DNA of 64,000 nucleotides, taken from assembly GCA_026413225.1 (NCBI GenBank), contig JAPMTP010000044.1, positions 909,873 to 973,872 of the forward strand, written 5' to 3'. This DNA is from Otis tarda (Eukaryota; Chordata; Aves; Otidiformes; Otididae). Shown here piece by piece: positions 11,093-21,199 of the stretch (position 1 is the stretch's first letter; every line of letters begins with the position of its first letter). Below the pieces are notes generated by a model. That model made no database searches, was not told where the DNA came from, and saw only the letters and a program-made list of their open reading frames with translations. Position numbers and translations under genes: made by a program.

Positions 11093-12417
11093 CAATGACC
11101 TGCCTTCCAGTCCTTTCCCATTTCCCAGAGTATAACTTAGGTGAGAAATTGAGTTTGGTTTTTTTTTTCCTCTGGGATAATTCTATGTATATGTAATTTC
11201 CTGGATTTATAGCACTTCTCCTGAGGCTTGATCCTGTCATGGCTGACCCTTGCAGCACACTGTGTGCCATGTGGTGTGTCCAATCGCAGCTCTTCTATAA
11301 AACAAGTTCTCCCTGGTTCAGAGTCTGGAGGCTGCAATATTCCTCCAAAGTGGCTGCCAATTCGATGTCCAAGGAATCCGTCTCGGAAAGAGTCTTTTGT
11401 CCTTATGTTCTCCCTGCATTTGGGCTTCAGCTCATGGTACCATTGGGTGCCATTGAACAATAGCTTCTGCTTTTAAGGCTGCCTTTTCCATGTAAGATGA
11501 TGCATGATCTCACCATTACCACCTCAGTGTGCTTCCCATATGTCAGGAGTCACGGCCTACAGCTATCTGTATGGAAATGTATTTGGGAGAACCAGGAGAG
11601 GATGAGGACTCACCACAGGCCCTGAGGTGACAGTGAATGGTGACTCACAGAGTGAAACACCCTCAAAGGTGAGATGGCCCCAAAAACAAAGCACTAAATC
11701 AAGGTGCAAGCAAGGACTCCGCAGTGCCACAGGAGTCAGTGTGGGCCCAGTGGGCCTGGGAAAGGGAGACTGGAGAGGTGCAGGAGCTGCCTGAGGAGCC
11801 CCTGGGCCAGATCTCTCTTGCTGTCGTGGAGAGTGGGGCTGGTGGGGGAAGAGATGGCAGCAAATGCAGTCAGGGTTAGGGATGACCTACAATATGAATG
11901 CAGCAGAGCTAGAGACTGACTGGCCTCTGTTTCCTCTATTCCTTGTGGCCAGCACCAGCCCTGGGGCTGGAGGGGAGGCTGAGCTCCCTGTCTGATCTCC
12001 AGGAGCTGCTGTGCCCTTCAGAGGGGCTGGAGCTGTGGTTGAGTGTCCAGGTGCTGCAGCAGTCTGGGGTGGGCACCACCATGGGGCCAGGGAGCTGGGC
12101 AGAGCTGGGGCTGAGTCTGGGCTGGGCTGGAAAAGTCCTGGAAGAGGAGGTGCCAGTATAGAGCTAACCTGTGTGAGTGTGCAGGGTGAAGGCACACAGC
12201 AGGGTGTTCACAGTGCAGAGCCAGGTGACCCAGTGAAGGAAGCAAGGCACCATGGGGGCAGAAGAGAGGGACCCCGTCTGTGCCATGTTCTCTTGAAACC
12301 GCGAGGAAGCTGCCTCAGGAAAATTGTCCCAGACCAGTCCCACACACCAGCCGTTTCCATCTCTGCCCATATACCCCAGCTCTGAGAATGGACCTTTGCT
12401 GTATGGTCCCCTCCTTC
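11093..12417. other. No gene seen downstream of OR
   Basis: This stretch is of ordinary composition with no recognisable protein. The T-run near 11159 and the short open frames on both strands look accidental. Confidence 0.3.
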
Positions 12418-12605
12418 CTCCTCCAGAGCTCAATGATGCCCAACTCCACCACCATTATTAATAAAGAGGAAACCAGTTTCCTACTGAGTCTCATTACACA
12501 CCAAGTCCCACAGCTCTTGCCACTGCTGGTCTCTCATCTGTGCTTGCTCTCAGACAGCTCCAGCTACATCAGGTGCTCATGGCCTTGTCTCGACAACTAT
12601 TGAAA
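12418..12605 (+). pseudogene. Possible OR N-terminal fragment
   Basis: CTCCTCCAG ends near 12426 and is followed by ATGATGCCCAACTCCACC, which resembles the acceptor and the MPNST-type start of an OR14 gene. The following frame (to about 12603) is hydrophobic but lacks clear OR motifs. It is a weak call, based only on the start motif and the setting. Confidence 0.3.
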
Positions 12606-12639
12606 ATCTCCATTGATGGAGATTCTACCAGCTGGCCTG

Positions 12640-12820
12640 GGTCCTTGCTTCAGTGTTTGGATCTGAGGGATTTCTCAAAATCCAGCCATCTCAGCCTGTC
12701 CATGTCCATAACGTGCTCCAGGCCCCAAGCACCATTCTGGCCTCTGCAGGACTTGCTCCAGTCTGTCAGGGTCTTTCTTGTGCTGGTGAGCCCCATCCTG
12801 GACACAGCAGTCCTGATGAG
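12640..12820 (-). mobile_element. Old CR1 fragment
   Basis: The minus strand carries the CR1-like block around the reverse of CTCCAGTCTGTCAGGGTCTTTC and CATCCTGGACACAGCAGTCC, which matches the usual 'stated distance from the RT end' of old CR1 copies. It is too degraded for subfamily assignment. Confidence 0.4.
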
Positions 12821-12824
12821 GACG

Positions 12825-12915
12825 TGTGGTGGGTTAACCTTGGCCAGCAGCCAGACACCCACCCAACTGCTCTCTCACTGCTCAAAATCAACAGGGCAAA
12901 TGTAAAAAATCAGAC
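12825..12915 (+). mobile_element. LTR 5'-end fragment
   Basis: It begins TGTGGTGGGTTAACCTTGGC and continues into CAGACACCCACCCAACTGC, a wording typical of the start of certain avian ERV LTRs. Only about 90 bp can be followed. No second end is seen. Confidence 0.4.
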
Positions 12916-13566
12916 TTCACTGAAGTCTGTTACAGCTCCTTTGCACCATCTCCCACCTGCTCTCCTTAGAGAGCTGGCTGCACACAGGCACAGAAGGATT
13001 TGTCCTCTTTGCAAGCAAAGAAAAGGGAAGCCAGATAAAGCTGCATAAAGAGTGAAACACACTCCTCAAGCATATGCTGAGGACGGGATATCTGTAATGA
13101 GGCTGCCTTTCTACAAGGGATCTCTTATGAGAAATATTCGAGACAGGGAGATACAGAAAGGCAGATGTAAACACAATGACAGAGTTGGCTAAAGAGACAG
13201 CTGGGCCACTGACAGTCAGGTGAGATTTAACTCCCTGAAGCTCAGAGCAGCAGCACAGGTGGCACTGTCTGAATGAACAAAGAGTAAGGGGAGGAGAAAA
13301 CTGGACAGGAACGAAAAGGGCCTTGGGCTGGACACTCTGCTGAAAAGATGACTTCAGAAATGGTAAATGTGTCTGGACAGGTGACAATATATGAAAAATG
13401 AGAGAAATTAAATGCAGTGTACAAAAGGCAGAATAGCGGTAATGAAATGACAGGAGAAGATGGATATTTCTGTGGAATATCCCTTTTGAAAGGTGATGGC
13501 ATTGGCAGACGTGTCTTGTGAGTGAGGACAAGCAAAAGTTGCATCTTTCTCTGAAAGAAGCCAAAA
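12916..13566. other. No gene seen
   Basis: Purine-rich anonymous sequence. The minus-strand open frame across 12917-13675 has no recognisable domain and runs into CR1 sequence, so it is not called. Confidence 0.3.
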
Positions 13567-14050
13567 GTGCAACCCAGGGAACCACAGGCTGTACAAGCTC
13601 ACAGTGGTGAGCTGTAAGCCACTGGTACCTCTTGGGTGATATTTCTGGGCACCTAGCAGAGAAAAATGTGTCCAAATACAGTCAGCATGGACTTACCAAG
13701 GGTAAAGCATGCCTCACCAATCTGACTGCCTTCATGATGAAGTAATGACATTTGTGCATGAGGGGAGAATTGTGAATGTTGTTCACCTGAACATCAGCAA
13801 GATTTTTGATATGGTCTCCTTCAATATTCTTGTACCCAAGAGAGGACATTACAGTCTCGAAGGGCAGAGAAACAGATGGGTAAAATAGCAATTGGACCCT
13901 CTCAGGCTGAGGGAGCAATGCTGAAGGGTTCATACCCTACCTGGAGGCCACCGAGACATAGTGGGACATTTTGGGGCAGCATAGAAAACTCTCCTGGGCC
14001 CTGTGCAGTGTAACACCCGTATCCATGCCCCAGAGGAGGCAACTCTCACT

Positions 14051-14055
14051 GTGTT
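14051..14055 (+). repeat. Target-site duplication, left copy
   Basis: GTGTT here matches GTGTT at 15194-15198 on the other side of the LTR. A shared T allows a 6-bp reading (GTGTTT). Confidence 0.75.
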
Positions 14056-15193
14056 TGTCGTGGTTTTGTTAGTGAGGGGGGCCTAAGGTGGTAGCTTCTG
14101 CAGAAACTGCTAGAAGTCGCTCCCCTTTGTTCAGTGGCCTCGGCCAGGCCTAGGGCGGACCTGCTGCTGGCCAAGGCCGAGCCGATTGGTAGCAGAATGT
14201 TCCGTGATAACGCCTCTGCGATAACATATTTAAGAAGGGGAAAACGGAAAAAAAAGAGAGAGGAGAGAAGATGTGAAGAAGCTGAGCAGGGGCAGAGGCG
14301 CAGAGGGGGAGGCGCAGGCCTCATGGGCCTTGCAGGCCTCACCCTCTGGCCTCTCGCCGGGCAGCCGACTGGGCCCGACTCGGTCTGGCCCGGCTGCAAG
14401 AAGTGGAGAGGAGATGAGAAGTGAATAAGATGTAAAAAGATCCTGAGAGGCCTCTGCCAGCCTGTTGTGAGGAACGGCTGCAGACGCCAAGGTCAGTGAA
14501 GAAGGAGGGGGAGGAGTAATGCGGCTCCTGGCCAAGATTCCCCTGCAGCCTGTGGTGACGACCATGGTGGAGCAGGTTGTCCCCCTGCAGCCCATGGAGG
14601 TCCACGGAGGAGCAGAGATCCACTTGGAGCCCGTGAAGGACCCCGTACCGGGGGAGGTGGATGCCTGAAGGCAGCTGTGGCCCGTGGAGGGCCCGCTGGG
14701 ACAGCCGTTCTGGAGGGACTGTATTCCATGGAAGAGATGACCCACGCCAGAGCAGTTCCACGAAGGACTGTGGCGTAGGGGTGGGACCCCACAACGGAGC
14801 ACGGGAGGAATGTGAGGAGTTCTTCCCCCAACCATGAAGCAGCGGCGTGAAACAACATGTGATGAACTGACTGCAACCCCCATTCCCTCTCCCCCACTGT
14901 GCCGCTCGGGAGGGGAAGGTAGTAGAGATAATGTTAAGCTTGGGAAGAGGGAGGGGTGGAGGGAGGTTATCTTGTTCTCCGTCTCATTATCCTGCTGTTT
15001 GTAGTAACAAATGAATAGTTTTCCCCAAGTCGAGTCTGCTTTGCCCGTGACGGTAACTTTAAGGATTTCTCCCTGTCCTTATCTCAAACTTGGAGCCATT
15101 TTTCTTTATATTTTCTCTCCCTGTTCTGTCGGAGGGTGGGGGAGTGAGAGAAAGACTGCGTAGTCTGGTCCTGATCGGGGCTGAACTATGACA
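14056..15193 (+). mobile_element. Solo ERV LTR, family A
   Basis: It is 1138 bp, from TGTCGTGGTTTTGTTAGTG to GGCTGAACTATGACA, flanked by GTGTT direct repeats. TATTTAAG near 14227 is a TATA candidate and ATGAATAG/AATAAA-like text lies near 15005. It matches the LTRs at 30128, 37806 and 47271 over its full length. No internal viral sequence adjoins it, so it is a solo LTR left by LTR-LTR recombination. The long minus-strand frames inside it are not genes. Confidence 0.88.
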
Positions 15194-15198
15194 GTGTT
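15194..15198 (+). repeat. Target-site duplication, right copy
   Basis: GTGTT, matching 14051-14055. Confidence 0.75.
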
Positions 15199-15963
15199 TA
15201 ACAAGAACAAAGGCCAGATTCTGTACCTGGGATGAAATAGTGCAAGGCACAACAATAGACTGGGAGAGGAGTGGCTGGGCACGAGCCCTGCAGAAAGGGA
15301 TCTGGGGGTGCTGGTCGACAGCAGGCTCAATGTGAGTCAGCGGTGATCCCTCGCAGCCAAGAGGGGAAACGGTATCCTGGGGTGCATGGAACACAGCATG
15401 GCCAGCCAGTCTAAAGCGGGGACTATCCTGCTGTGTTCAGCGTTGGTGCCACTTGTAAGCAACGTTGGTGATACTGTGTGCAGGGCTGGCCCTCACAATT
15501 TTAAAAGGAGGTGAAAGTCCTTAGATGCATCCAGAGGAGGTAAAGAAAAGTGTTGAAAGGACTGGAAGGCATGTCCTGTGAGGAGTGGCTGAGGACTCTG
15601 GACTCTTCGAGTTTTGAGAAAATGAGGCTGTGGAGCTACCTCATCACTCTCTACAGCTTCATGACAACAGGAAGTCAGGAGGGAGGTGCTGAGTTTTTTC
15701 ATAGCAATCTGTGATAGGACACGTGAGGATGGTTCAAAGCTGTGTCAGGAGAGGTAGAAACTGGTCATTTTGAAGCATTTATTTACTGAGAGAGTGCTCA
15801 AACCCTGGATCAGACATCCTAGAGAGGTGGTCTATGCCCCAAGCCCATCAGTGTTTGAGAGGCATTCAGACAATGCCCTTGACAACAGGCTTTGTCTCTT
15901 GGTCAGCTCTGAATTAATTAGGCATTTCAAATAAATGATTGTTGTAAGTGCCTTCCTACTGAA

Positions 15964-16042
15964 CTATTCTATTCTATTCTATTCTATTCTATTCTATTCT
16001 ATTCTATTCTATTCTATTCTATTCTATTCTATTCTATTCTAT
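15964..16042 (+). repeat. (ATTCT)n microsatellite, about 16 copies
   Basis: An uninterrupted pentanucleotide array CTATT/ATTCT fills 15964-16042. It sits between the 3' end of one CR1 and the start of another CR1 fragment, so it may derive from a CR1 ATTCTATG-type tail. Confidence 0.95.
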
Positions 16043-16505
16043 AGACCCAAGGTCCTGCATATGGATCAGGGCAATCCCAGACAAAATCCAGGCTGGGCAG
16101 AGAGTGGATTGAGAGCAGCCCTGAGAAGAAGGGCTTAGGGGTGCTGGTGGATGAGAAGCTCAACATGAGCTGACAATGCGTTCTTGCAGCCCAGAAAGAA
16201 AATTGCATCCTGGGCTGCATCAAAAGGAGCATGGCCAGCAGGTATAGGGAGGGGATTCAGCCCCTCTACTCCACTCTGGTGAGACCCCACCTACAGTACT
16301 GCATCCAGCTCTGGAGACCTCAACATAAGTAGGACATGGCCATGTTGGAGAGAGTCCAGAGGAGGCCACGAAGATGATCAGAGGGCTGGAGCACCTCTCC
16401 TGTGAGGACAGGCTGAGAGAGTTGGGGCTGTTCAGCCTGGAGAAGAGAAGGCTCTGGGGAGATCTTACAGTAGTCTTCCAGTACCTAAAGGGGGCCTATA
16501 GGAGA
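16043..16505 (+). mobile_element. CR1 fragment truncated at both ends
   Basis: The text matches the CR1 RT C-terminal region (GGTCCTGCATATGGATCAGG through TCCAGTACCTAAAGGGGGCC). It stops about 250 bp before the expected CR1 3' end and joins OR coding sequence directly near 16506. Loss of the 3' end is not normal for CR1 insertion and implies a later deletion. Confidence 0.85.
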
Positions 16506-17031
16506 GGAGGAGCAGCCGGTAACTAAAGAGTGTGATGCTCAATACCCAAGCAGCAAGAACCAGGCGGATGCAGAGCTGAGGCTTCATGATGGCAGCGTAA
16601 CGCAAAGGCTGGCAGATGGCAACATAGCGGTCAAAGGACATGACAACAAGTAGGACAAATTCCGCAGAGCCCAAGGCAAAATAGAGATAGGATTGGGCAA
16701 AGCAGCCGCTTAGTGAGATTGTTCTCCTGCCAGAACCCAGGATCAGCAACAATTTGACACTTGTGGAGGACGTAAACCAGATTTCCAGGAAGGAGAGATT
16801 GCTGATGAAAAAGTACATGGGGGTTTGCAGGCGGGGATCCACACACACGAGGAAAATGATGGTTGCGTTCCCCGTCACTGTTGTCAGGTATATGAGCAGA
16901 AGGAGCAGAGACAGAAACAGTTGCAGTCTTTGATCAAGATCTGAGAAACCCTCCAGGATGAATTCAGTAACTGCAGTTCCGTTTTCTGGTCCCGTGCTGA
17001 ATTTCAGTTCATCCTGCTGGGACAGGAACAT
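16506..17031 (-). pseudogene. Olfactory receptor, 3'-truncated (OR6/OR10-like)
   Basis: About 175 intact codons run from ATG at 17031 downward. Visible motifs are NGTAVTEFILEGF near the N-terminus, GN in TM1, PMYFFISNLSFLE in TM2, SGCFAQ at the disulfide cysteine, and MSFDRYVAICQPLRY after TM3. The frame reads into TM4-TM5 ([12 protein letters not shown]) and is then replaced by CR1 at 16505, so TM5-TM7 are missing. The motif style (PLRYAAIM) fits OR6/OR10-like class II receptors rather than OR14; the family is not certain. No frameshift is seen in the retained part, so the loss may be fairly recent. Confidence 0.85.
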
Positions 17032-17159
17032 GGCAATGAACAAGAGTGGTGCTTTCACACTCTGGATGTAAAGTTCTGTCCTTCCTTTTCTGCTTCTTTC
17101 CCTTCCTGCTGTCTTCCTCTGTAACACAGGCAGAGACAGTCCTTCAAGCATTTTTCATT

Positions 17160-18599
17160 TCTTAATTTTCCTGGGTTACATTTTAGTTACGGTCCTCAGA
17201 TAAGTTGTTCTTTCTACTTTTTTCAAACAGTCACAAAGGATTCTTTCTCCAGAACAGAGGATTTAAAAGTGGCTCTTAACTATTTCACCCCATTCCTGGG
17301 AAATTCCAAATCCACTCAGACCTTTTGCAAACATCTATCACACTTACATGCATAATTTTTCTATTGAAAAAATGTTAAACCATCAAATCAAATCTAATCA
17401 AATATATGTCATGAAACCTGTTCCTTCTACATTTCACTACTTGCCTTTTTGGACTTGTAATCTTGGAGAATCTGTTGATTTCAAAGTAAGTACAATCAAG
17501 TATCTTTTGGAATCCCTGGCTTTCTTCCACAACTTCCTGCTCTCTCTTTCTTCAGGAAAGGAAGAGAGGGTGGAACAGGGACCAAGTACGTCTTGCCCTC
17601 TTCAGTATTCTAAAGAATGACTGAAATGTGTTGTGGTTCCACTCTGTCCGTCACACAGTCTCATCTGCCTGCACCGAAATGCAGCAGTTTCCAAACACTT
17701 GCTCAGTGCTATTCCTATCAAATGTCCTGACCCCAATGCAGAGCAAGAGAAGAGTGTCTGGCAGAGATCCGTAACCTTTCTTTTCCATGCCAGTTATAGG
17801 CTGGGAGGACCCAGCCTCTGGCGTTTTGTCTTGTCTCCACTGACTACAGAGGGAGCCTGGGGAAAACAAGTTCTCACAGGCACCTGCAGGGAAGTAGATG
17901 AAACTCACCAGTCAAGCCTCCAATCTCTGGTTATTATTTGTTTTCAAATTCAAAAGACACATCTAACAGAAGGAAGCACAGGAAAAATACACACAATAAA
18001 GGCTGATGTTTTCTTTTCATCTTTAGATTTCTTTTTAGACAGAGGAAGGAGCACAGCAGATGACTCCAGAAAGAGGATGATTCAACATGCAAGTGAAGGA
18101 GAGGGAGGAGAGGAGATGGTGGGTTAGCAGCAGAGAAACAAAACTTCACAGACTGTGTTGTCCCCTCAGCTCTGTCCCAGGGCAGGATGGGTAGCACTTG
18201 CACAAGGAGTAAAATGGGAAGTTCAGTATTGGGCAGTGCTCCATGTTTGAGGTGATGTTTCAGCCTGGGGCTCAGGCTGGTCTTAGGTCCCAAATGTCTG
18301 ACTTGTTCTTTGTCTCTGCTCTGGCATAGAGCAATCTCTACTGGCTTAATCTGGAAAACTTTCTGAGATTAAACCACTGGCTCATTGGAGCAAAATCTCA
18401 AGCTCAGCCACCCACAGCAGTATGAGTGCAGCGAACCAGTGAATCAGAGGGGACAGTCCCTGTTTCCATTTTCTGGGTCCGTTCAAATGCTCAAAGGGTT
18501 GTATCTTCTCACTCTGTTGGGTGACACCTATGTTACCTAAAATTATTCTTCTCCTGAATGCACCTTCCTAGAGGAATCTGCAGATTTGCAGACAGCTTA
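17160..18599. other. No gene seen; between two OR relics
   Basis: AT-rich anonymous DNA that would include the 5' flank of the minus-strand OR ending at 17031. No repeat or coding motif is recognised. Confidence 0.3.
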
Positions 18600-19389
18600 T
18601 GACAAAGCAGCTTCTCCTAGGGCCCAGCATCGTCAAACCTGCAGCTAGCCTGTGCAATAGTGAGTGAAGAAATACAGGATGTGCAGGTGAAGGATAGCCA
18701 GGTGAAGAAGGCCTTATTGTGGCTTTGCAGAGAGGTTATCCTCAGCATGGTGCATATCATGTCAGCACAAACCACAGCAGTCAGTGTGAAGGAGCTCAGC
18801 AACACAACGGAGGAGGGAGCAACGCTCATGTTTCACAGCAGCTGGTGCCCATGCGGGCTGCTCTCGGCAAGGGGATGATCCTGCAGAAGAAGCAGTCTCT
18901 ACGCTGGGCACAGAGGGTCTAATGGCGTACAAGATGGTGGGGCTGAGCACGGACAGAGATGCCATTCGCCAGCAGCTAAAGATGAGCCTGGAGCACATCC
19001 AAGAGTTCGTAAGGACAGAGCAGCGTGAGGGGTTGCAAATGGCCCTGCAGCAACTGAAAGAAGGTCAGAGAAGGCAGCAGAGAAGGAGGTCAGACACTTG
19101 GAAGCAGCTGCAAAGACACCTTGACCTCCAACAAGAGACTGAGAAACATGTGAGGGGGAATGACCAAAGGGAACTAAATATCCAAGAAGGACAAAGTGCT
19201 GAGGAAGGGACACATGGGGGTGTGGTACTTGTGACAGAGCCAAACCACGGCAATGGTGACTGCATTCCCCATGACATCCAGCAGATAAATCAACAGCAGC
19301 AGTGTGAAAAGGAGGATTTTCAACTCTTGAATGATTGTCAAGGCCTTTAGGGAAAATATTCTTGTTATAGTATGATTGTGAGGATCCAT
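18600..19389 (-). pseudogene. Olfactory receptor pseudogene
   Basis: 19389-19174 reads as an OR N-terminus: MDPHNHT with a glycosylation site, then GN in TM1, then HTPMCPFLSTLSFLDI in TM2. The middle (about 18850-19170) is frameshifted; traces include a CFFCRIIPL patch like the OR second extracellular loop. 18829-18617 reads as TM5-TM6: SSVVLLSSFTLTAVVCADMICTMLRI followed by HNKAFFTWLS. The canonical DRY is not readable. At least two frameshifts and stops make it non-functional. It is related in style to OR6/OR10-like receptors. Confidence 0.75.
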
Positions 19390-19949
19390 TTCAGTACCTA
19401 GTCAGTTGAAGATGTGACAAGGGTAACTGATATAACACCTGGTGAAATTCATCTCGTTATCTTTGCCAGCCTTCCCTTCTCTTTTCTTAGTCTTCTTTTT
19501 CCTTCTTCAAATGGGCGATCAGAACTTCATTCTGTAGGTATTCAGTTTTTCTCTATGTTTTTTCCCAGCAAAATGAAACAAATTGTCGCCGAGGTAACAG
19601 CTTCGGAGTCGGCACAATCCGCAGCGGTGCGGCACGGCACAGCGCAGCGCAGCCAGGGGATTCCCGAAGCAGGGAAGCTCAGGGGGAGCGGAGCGAGGTG
19701 CCAGCAGCCTGCAGCTCGCGCGAGAGCAGCTGACGAGACGTGGGCGGAACCAGGGGGCACTGGCGGTCCGGCCCCTCTCCCTGTATAAAGCAGGCCCTAG
19801 GGATCGGCAGTGACCCGGAGCGCGGCGAACGGGAAGGGCAAACAGGGCATGGCATGTCAGCAAGGACGTGGCACGGCAGTTCGCGCGGGAAGGGCGCGTC
19901 AGCGAGGGCGGCGCCCCGGGGCACTTGGTGTTTTACGACTCTCAGGGCA

Positions 19950-21038
19950 ACATGGCCAACACCCGCCTGAGAACAAAGGCTGCACCTCTGGCCGGGAGGG
20001 CTGCACCGGCTCCCACTGCAGCGGTCGATGCCTCCGTGCAGACAGAGCAGCTGAGGGGAGAGGCTGCGGTGCAGACCTCGGGCCGCAGGCAGTGCCTGGA
20101 CCCCACTCCCGGGGCAGGGGCAGGCGGCAGCCCTGACTGCAGAAGGTGTGCCCAGGTGGAGGAGCTCCTGCGGCAGGGGCTGAGCTGCAGGAGGTGGTCA
20201 GGAGGCTGCGGGACATCAGGGAGGCGGAGAGGGAGCTGGACGCTTGGTTCCAGGCACAGTCTGCACCGGAACCGCAGCACCCAGTGAACCAATCAACCCC
20301 CCGCACTGACACACGACATTAGCAAGCAGGCAGAAGATGCCAACGAATGGAAAGCTGCAAGGGCAACGCGCAGGAGGAAGAAGCAGCAGCTTCCCCAGAA
20401 CCCCGAGGTGCTCCTGAAGAACCACTTTGCTGCTCTGCAGACTGAAGAAGTAAGACCCAGCACCTCGGGGGAAGCACGGGAGCCGTGCGAGGTAGCCCGA
20501 CCGGCTCGCGTAATAACCAGCGCTACCAAGAAAAAGAGACGAGTGGTAGTAGTGGGTGACTCCCTCCTGACAGGTACGGAGGCTCCCATCTGCCGCCCCG
20601 ATGCGGTCTCTTGGGAGATGTGCTGTCTCCGGGGGCTCGTATCAGGGACGTCACCGAGAGACCTCATACAGCCCACAGACTATTATCCACTACTGATGTT
20701 TCATGTGGGGGCCAGTGACACAGCCAGCAGCAGTCTGAGAAACATCAAAAGGGATTTCAGGGCCCTGGGTTCAACAGTCAAAGGCTCTGGGGCGCAGGTG
20801 GTATTCTCGTCAATCCTCCCGGTCAAAGGGCAGGGACCTGAAAAGGGCCAGACGTATCTGGCAGGTTAACTCGTGGCTCAGGGAGTGGTGCTGCAGCCAG
20901 GGCTTTGGGTATCTTGACCATGGGGCGTGCTTTGAGAAGCCCGGGCTGCTAGGGGCGGATGGCGTGCACCTAACCCAGAAGGGGAGGAGTGTGTTTGGAC
21001 AAAGACTTGCCAGGCTCGTCCGGAGGGCTTTAAACTAG
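19950..21038 (+). pseudogene. CR1 ORF1 (esterase-domain protein), frameshifted
   Basis: The N-terminal part reads NMANTRLRTKAAPLAG, then a cysteine pair region (CRRCAQVEELLRQ) that is lost to a frameshift near 20180. From 20408 the frame resumes with the SGNH/GDSL-type esterase domain: VVVVGDSL (serine block), HVGASDTA (block III-like), then after another shift near 20845, GADGVHLTQKG (Asp-x-x-His block), ending at TAG 21036-21038. The family role is assistance to CR1 RNP assembly; this copy cannot make the whole protein. Confidence 0.75.
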
Positions 21039-21199
21039 TGTTGCTGGGGGAGGGGGAGCACAGTTCAGCCCACTGCTGTCAGCATGGCGCCAGTGCCAGC
21101 GCTGAGGGTCCAGAAGCTGAGGAAGGATCACAGATAAGTGCAAATAAACCTAAACTGTGATCCAATAGCACCCCTGTCGCTCCAGCCAGCAAGTCGGCT

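Larger units (their letters stand above)
13567..15930 (+). mobile_element. Old CR1 LINE, split by a solo LTR
   Basis: Left part 13567-14055: broken translation follows CR1 RT (NPGNHRLYKLTVV near 13570, then HGLTKGKACLTNLTAF near 13690). Right part 15194-15930 continues the same ORF: VFNKNKGQILYLG corresponds to CR1 [12 protein letters not shown], followed by DLGVLVDSRLNVSQ. The reading is continuous if the LTR at 14056-15193 and one target copy are removed. It is heavily mutated and of an older subfamily than the CR1 at 19583. Confidence 0.75.

Noticed and set aside
18922-19350. Plus-strand 142-codon frame rich in Gln, Glu and Arg that looks like a coiled coil
   Set aside because: It is exactly antisense to the minus-strand OR pseudogene, whose TM1-TM2 are clear; the reversed hydrophobic codons give Gln/Glu/Lys-rich text.
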